Below are positions 61,439 through 64,000 of a stretch of DNA of 64,000 nucleotides, piece after piece. The notes beneath the pieces are model-generated. The model did no database searches and had not been told where the DNA came from. It saw nothing but the letters and a program-made list of their open reading frames with translations. Source of the stretch: Betaproteobacteria bacterium. Its GTDB lineage: Bacteria > Pseudomonadota > Gammaproteobacteria > Burkholderiales > Usitatibacteraceae. The position numbers and the translations under genes are program-made. The DNA is taken from positions 434,001 to 498,000 of the forward strand of contig JADJMI010000027.1 in assembly GCA_016709665.1 (NCBI GenBank), written 5' to 3'. The first letter of the stretch is position 1, and each line of letters starts with the position of its first letter.

Positions 61439-62497
61439 TTAAGCCTCGCCGGTGGCGGCGCGGGCCTTGGCGATGACGCTCGTGAGCTTCTGGCTGTACG
61501 CCGGGTCCGTCGCGTAGCCGGCCTTGGCGAGGGCCTGCGAGAACCCCCGGGCGTCCTGGCCCTTCGCGACCGCGTCCTTGTAGCGCGAGTTGGTGGCGAG
61601 GAGCTTCACGTAGTCGGCGAGGCCCTCGGCGTAGGACTCGTAGGCGCGGAACTTCTCGACCCGCTTCACCGGCGAGCCGTTCACGTATTCGGTCGTCGTC
61701 ACGTCCACGGTGGCGCCGTTCCAGGCGCTGCCGGCCTTGATGCTGAAAAGGTTGTGGGCGCTGGAGCCGTCGGCGCGGCGGATCTCGTGCTTGCCCCAGC
61801 CGGATTCGAGCGCGGCCTGGGCGGCCACGAACACCGGCGAGAGGCCGACGGAGGCCGCGGGCGCCTTGGCGAGATCGACGACCTTCGCGAGGAAGGACTT
61901 CTGGGCTTCGGTCGAGGAAACCTTGGCGGGCACGGCCGGCGTCGCGGGCGCGGCGTTCGCCTTAGCGGGGGCGGCGGGCACCTTGGCGGCGGCGGGCGCG
62001 GCACTCGCCTTCGCGGGCAGCGCGTACGCTCTCGCGGCGGCGGCGCCGGTGAGGGAATGTTTCGCGGGCTTCCCGCCGAGGGCGTGCGGCGCGACCGGGC
62101 CGCCGAGCGAGTGGGCGGTGGCGGCGGCCTTCTGGGCGGCGGTGAGCTTCGGGTCGTTGGGGTCGACCTTCGGGGCCATGGCACGCGCGAGCTGCTTCTC
62201 GAGCACGGCGGCGAGTCCCGTGCCCTTGGCGGACATGGCCTTGGACAGTTCGCGGTCGAGCATCTGCGTGTAGGTGTCGTTCGAGCTGCTGGCGAAGGGG
62301 CCGTCCTTGGGCAGCGACTCGCGCATGCTCTTGAGCACCTGGTTCAGGAACACGGCCTCGAACTCGCGCGCGGCCTGACCCAGCGCCTGCTGCGGATCCT
62401 TGCCCGCCGCCACCTTCAGGCCCGCAAGGCTCTTCGCGTCGATGGCGAGGCCCGACGTGGGGGGAGTCATCGCGAGGGGGTTGGCGAAGACGGCCAT
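61439..62497 (-). CDS. flgJ: Flagellar rod cap/muramidase FlgJ
   Basis: A 352-residue bifunctional protein. The N-terminal rod-binding domain (about 25-110) has EFEAVFLNQVLKSMRES. An Ala/Pro/Lys-rich linker of about 90 residues follows (110-200), longer than usual. The C-terminal beta-N-acetylglucosaminidase domain has FVAAQAALESGWGKHEI with the catalytic Glu, and NLFSIKAGSAWNG. It drills the murein for the rod. Its ATG overlaps the flgI stop by 1 nt (TGATG). Confidence 0.94.
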   Translation of the reverse strand: MAVFANPLAMTPPTSGLAIDAKSLAGLKVAAGKDPQQALGQAAREFEAVFLNQVLKSMRESLPKDGPFASSSNDTYTQMLDRELSKAMSAKGTGLAAVLEKQLARAMAPKVDPNDPKLTAAQKAAATAHSLGGPVAPHALGGKPAKHSLTGAAAARAYALPAKASAAPAAAKVPAAPAKANAAPATPAVPAKVSSTEAQKSFLAKVVDLAKAPAASVGLSPVFVAAQAALESGWGKHEIRRADGSSAHNLFSIKAGSAWNGATVDVTTTEYVNGSPVKRVEKFRAYESYAEGLADYVKLLATNSRYKDAVAKGQDARGFSQALAKAGYATDPAYSQKLTSVIAKARAATGEA

Positions 62498-63606
62498 CAG
62501 ATGATCTCCAGTTCGGCGCGCAGGGCGCCGGAGGCCTTCATCGCCTCGAGGATGGCGACCAGGTCCTGGGCGTTCGCGCCCAGGGCGTTCAGGGCCTTCA
62601 CCACGTCCGCGAGCTTGGCGCTGCCTTCCATCAGGTGGATCGTCCCGCTGCCCGCCTTGATGTCGATCTCGGCGCTTTCGGTCACGACGGTGCGGCCGGA
62701 CGAGAACGGGTTGGGCTGGCTCACCTCCGGCGTCGACTTGATCGAGACCGACAGGTTCCCGTGGGCCACCGCGCAGGTCTCGAGCGTCACGGCGCGCGTC
62801 ATGACGACCGAGCCGTTCCGGGCGTTCACGATGACGCGGGCCGGGGATTGCGCCCGCGCGATGTCCAGGTTCTCCAGGCGCGCGAGGAAGGCGACGCGCT
62901 CGGCCGCCGACGGGGCCTTCACCCGGATCACGCGGCCGTCGAGGGCCATCGCGTGGCCGGGGCCGAGTTCCTTCTCGATGGCCTCGGCCACGAGGTTGGC
63001 GCCGGAGAAGTCGCCCTCGCGCAGCTCGAAGAAGACGTACTCGCCCGTGGCGAAGGGGCTCGCCACCGCGCGCTCGACGGTCGCGCCCGCCGGGACGCGG
63101 CCGGCCGAAAGGTGGTTCACCACGACCTTGCTGCCGCCCGCGGCCGCGCCGGCGCCGCCGACGACCACGTTGCCCTGGGCCATCGCGTAGATCTGCTGGT
63201 CGGCGCCCTTGAGGGGGGTGAGCAGGAGCGTGCCGCCGCGCAGGCTCTTGGCGTTGCCGAGCGAGGAGACGGTCACGTCCAGGGGCTGGCCGGGCTTCGC
63301 GAAGGCCGGCAGTTGCGCCGTCACCATCACGGCGGCCACGTTCTTCAGCTGCAGGTTCGTGCCGGGGGGAAGCTGCACGCCCAGTTGCGAGAGCATGTTC
63401 GCGAGGCTCGCCACGGTGAACGGGGTCTGCGTCGTCTGGTCGCCCGTGCCGTCGAGGCCCACCACCAGGCCGTAGCCGATGAGCTGGTTGGGGCGCACGC
63501 CTTGCAGGCTCGCGAGGTCGCGCAGCCGCTCGGCGCCCGCGGGAAGGGCGAGGCAGGCGGCCGCGAGTGCGGCGGCGGCGAGGCGGGCGAGGGAGCGGGC
63601 GAGCAT
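62497..63606 (-). CDS. flgI: Flagellar P-ring protein FlgI
   Basis: A 369-residue exported P-ring protein. A signal peptide covers about 1-25. The mature start has RLRDLASLQGVRPNQLIGYGLV. Other family stretches are LVVGLDGTGDQTTQTPFT, SLGNAKSLRGGTLL and GSVVMTRAVTLETCAVAHG. The C-terminus has the LVKALNALG-type DVVKALNALGANAQDL. It lies 11 nt after flgH and overlaps flgJ by 1 nt. Confidence 0.95.
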   Translation of the reverse strand: MLARSLARLAAAALAAACLALPAGAERLRDLASLQGVRPNQLIGYGLVVGLDGTGDQTTQTPFTVASLANMLSQLGVQLPPGTNLQLKNVAAVMVTAQLPAFAKPGQPLDVTVSSLGNAKSLRGGTLLLTPLKGADQQIYAMAQGNVVVGGAGAAAGGSKVVVNHLSAGRVPAGATVERAVASPFATGEYVFFELREGDFSGANLVAEAIEKELGPGHAMALDGRVIRVKAPSAAERVAFLARLENLDIARAQSPARVIVNARNGSVVMTRAVTLETCAVAHGNLSVSIKSTPEVSQPNPFSSGRTVVTESAEIDIKAGSGTIHLMEGSAKLADVVKALNALGANAQDLVAILEAMKASGALRAELEII

Positions 63607-63617
63607 GGCGGTCTGTC

Positions 63618-64000
63618 CTAGAAGGGCATCGCGGTGAGGAAGAAGCGGGTGAGCCAGCCCATGCGCTGGGCTTCGTCGATGTAGCCCTTGCCGCGGTACT
63701 CCAGGCGGGCGTCGGCTACGAGCGTGGAGTTCACGACGTTGCCGGCCTGGACCGACAGCGGGTCGACGATGCCGGAGAAGCGGATCGTCTCGGTGTTGTG
63801 GTTGATGCCGATCTGCTTGTCGCCGGCCACGACCAGGTTGCCGTTGGGCAGGCGCTCGATCACGGTGACGGTGATCGTCCCGGAGAAGGTATTGTCGTTG
63901 GCCGTCTCGCCGCTGCCCTCGAACTTGTTGCCCGTGTTGGCCGAGGCCTCGGCGCCGGCGTAGCCGATGCCCTTGAAGCCCTTGAGCAGCGGGATCTCGG
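63618..64000 (-). CDS. flgH: Flagellar L-ring protein FlgH, C-terminal part (cut by window edge)
   Basis: About 127 C-terminal residues of the outer-membrane L-ring lipoprotein. The visible part has ITVTVIERLPNGNLVVAGDK, NHNTETIRFSGIVDP and VADARLEYRGKG, all typical of FlgH. The 5' end with the lipobox lies beyond the window. It precedes flgI by 11 nt. Confidence 0.93.
   Translation of the reverse strand, partial: EIPLLKGFKGIGYAGAEASANTGNKFEGSGETANDNTFSGTITVTVIERLPNGNLVVAGDKQIGINHNTETIRFSGIVDPLSVQAGNVVNSTLVADARLEYRGKGYIDEAQRMGWLTRFFLTAMPF

Noticed and set aside
1..64000. CRISPR arrays, prophage or insertion sequences
   Set aside because: No regularly spaced repeats, transposase, integrase or phage structural motifs were seen on either strand.

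Overview
The window is a very GC-rich, densely coded stretch of a chromosome from a motile Gram-negative bacterium, most likely a betaproteobacterium. The signs are the order yceD-rpmF-plsX-fabH-fabD-fabG-acpP-fabF-pabC-mltG-tmk-holB-pilZ-tatD, rne divergent from rluC, a che operon with cheR-cheD-cheB, and flgHIJKL. A Burkholderiales or Nitrosomonadales (Usitatibacter-like) origin is my guess from style only. No insertion sequence, prophage, CRISPR array or integrase is visible, so this is core chromosome.

Layout. (1) 1-10.9 kb, minus strand: one long fatty-acid, cell-wall and DNA-replication operon behind a good sigma70 promoter at 10870-10898. It runs from yceD to the truncated rlmM at the left edge, mostly with 1-20 nt gaps or 4-nt stop/start overlaps. 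(2) 10.9-12.2 kb, plus: maf and a tetrapyrrole-type methyltransferase. (3) 12.2-17.7 kb, minus: rluC, a HAD phosphatase, a Rieske protein, sppA and a PAS-GGDEF-EAL protein. (4) 17.7-21.8 kb, plus: rne with a long leader, then a DsbA-like isomerase. (5) 21.8-29.3 kb: a periplasmic tricorn-type protease, a low-molecular-weight phosphatase, a LysR regulator, a hypothetical gene and uvrB. (6) 29.4-37.3 kb: two chemoreceptors, an aspartate aminotransferase, a dienoyl-CoA reductase, a small diguanylate cyclase and tRNA-Leu(UAA). (7) 37.4-52.5 kb, minus: a chemotaxis operon (a small CheZ-like protein, cheY, cheA, receptor, cheW, receptor, cheR, cheD, cheB) that continues into a solute-binding protein and a 1381-residue hybrid kinase. 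(8) 52.7-58.3 kb: a NarX/NarL-type pair, an HDOD protein, a REC-PAS-GGDEF-EAL protein and a REC-ANTAR regulator. (9) 58.3-64 kb, minus: flgL, flgK, flgJ, flgI and the 3' part of flgH.

The right two thirds is a behaviour region. Receptors, the CheA/CheW/CheY core, adaptation enzymes, c-di-GMP enzymes and the flagellar rod/hook-junction genes lie together. Several transcription units carry sigma28-like elements of the form TCAR-N15-xCCG. The most interesting points are a 140-residue protein that looks like a miniature CheZ (D-x3-Q helix plus a C-terminal tail), the same GxVELF ending on CheD, xWxxF tails on two receptors, and a binding protein coupled by a 4-nt overlap to a hybrid kinase at the end of the che operon.

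Caution: four genes (uvrB, flgK, the PAS-GGDEF-EAL gene and the HDOD gene) each look broken by a single-base indel, some in homopolymers. All are otherwise well conserved, so uncorrected sequencing errors are the first explanation to test.
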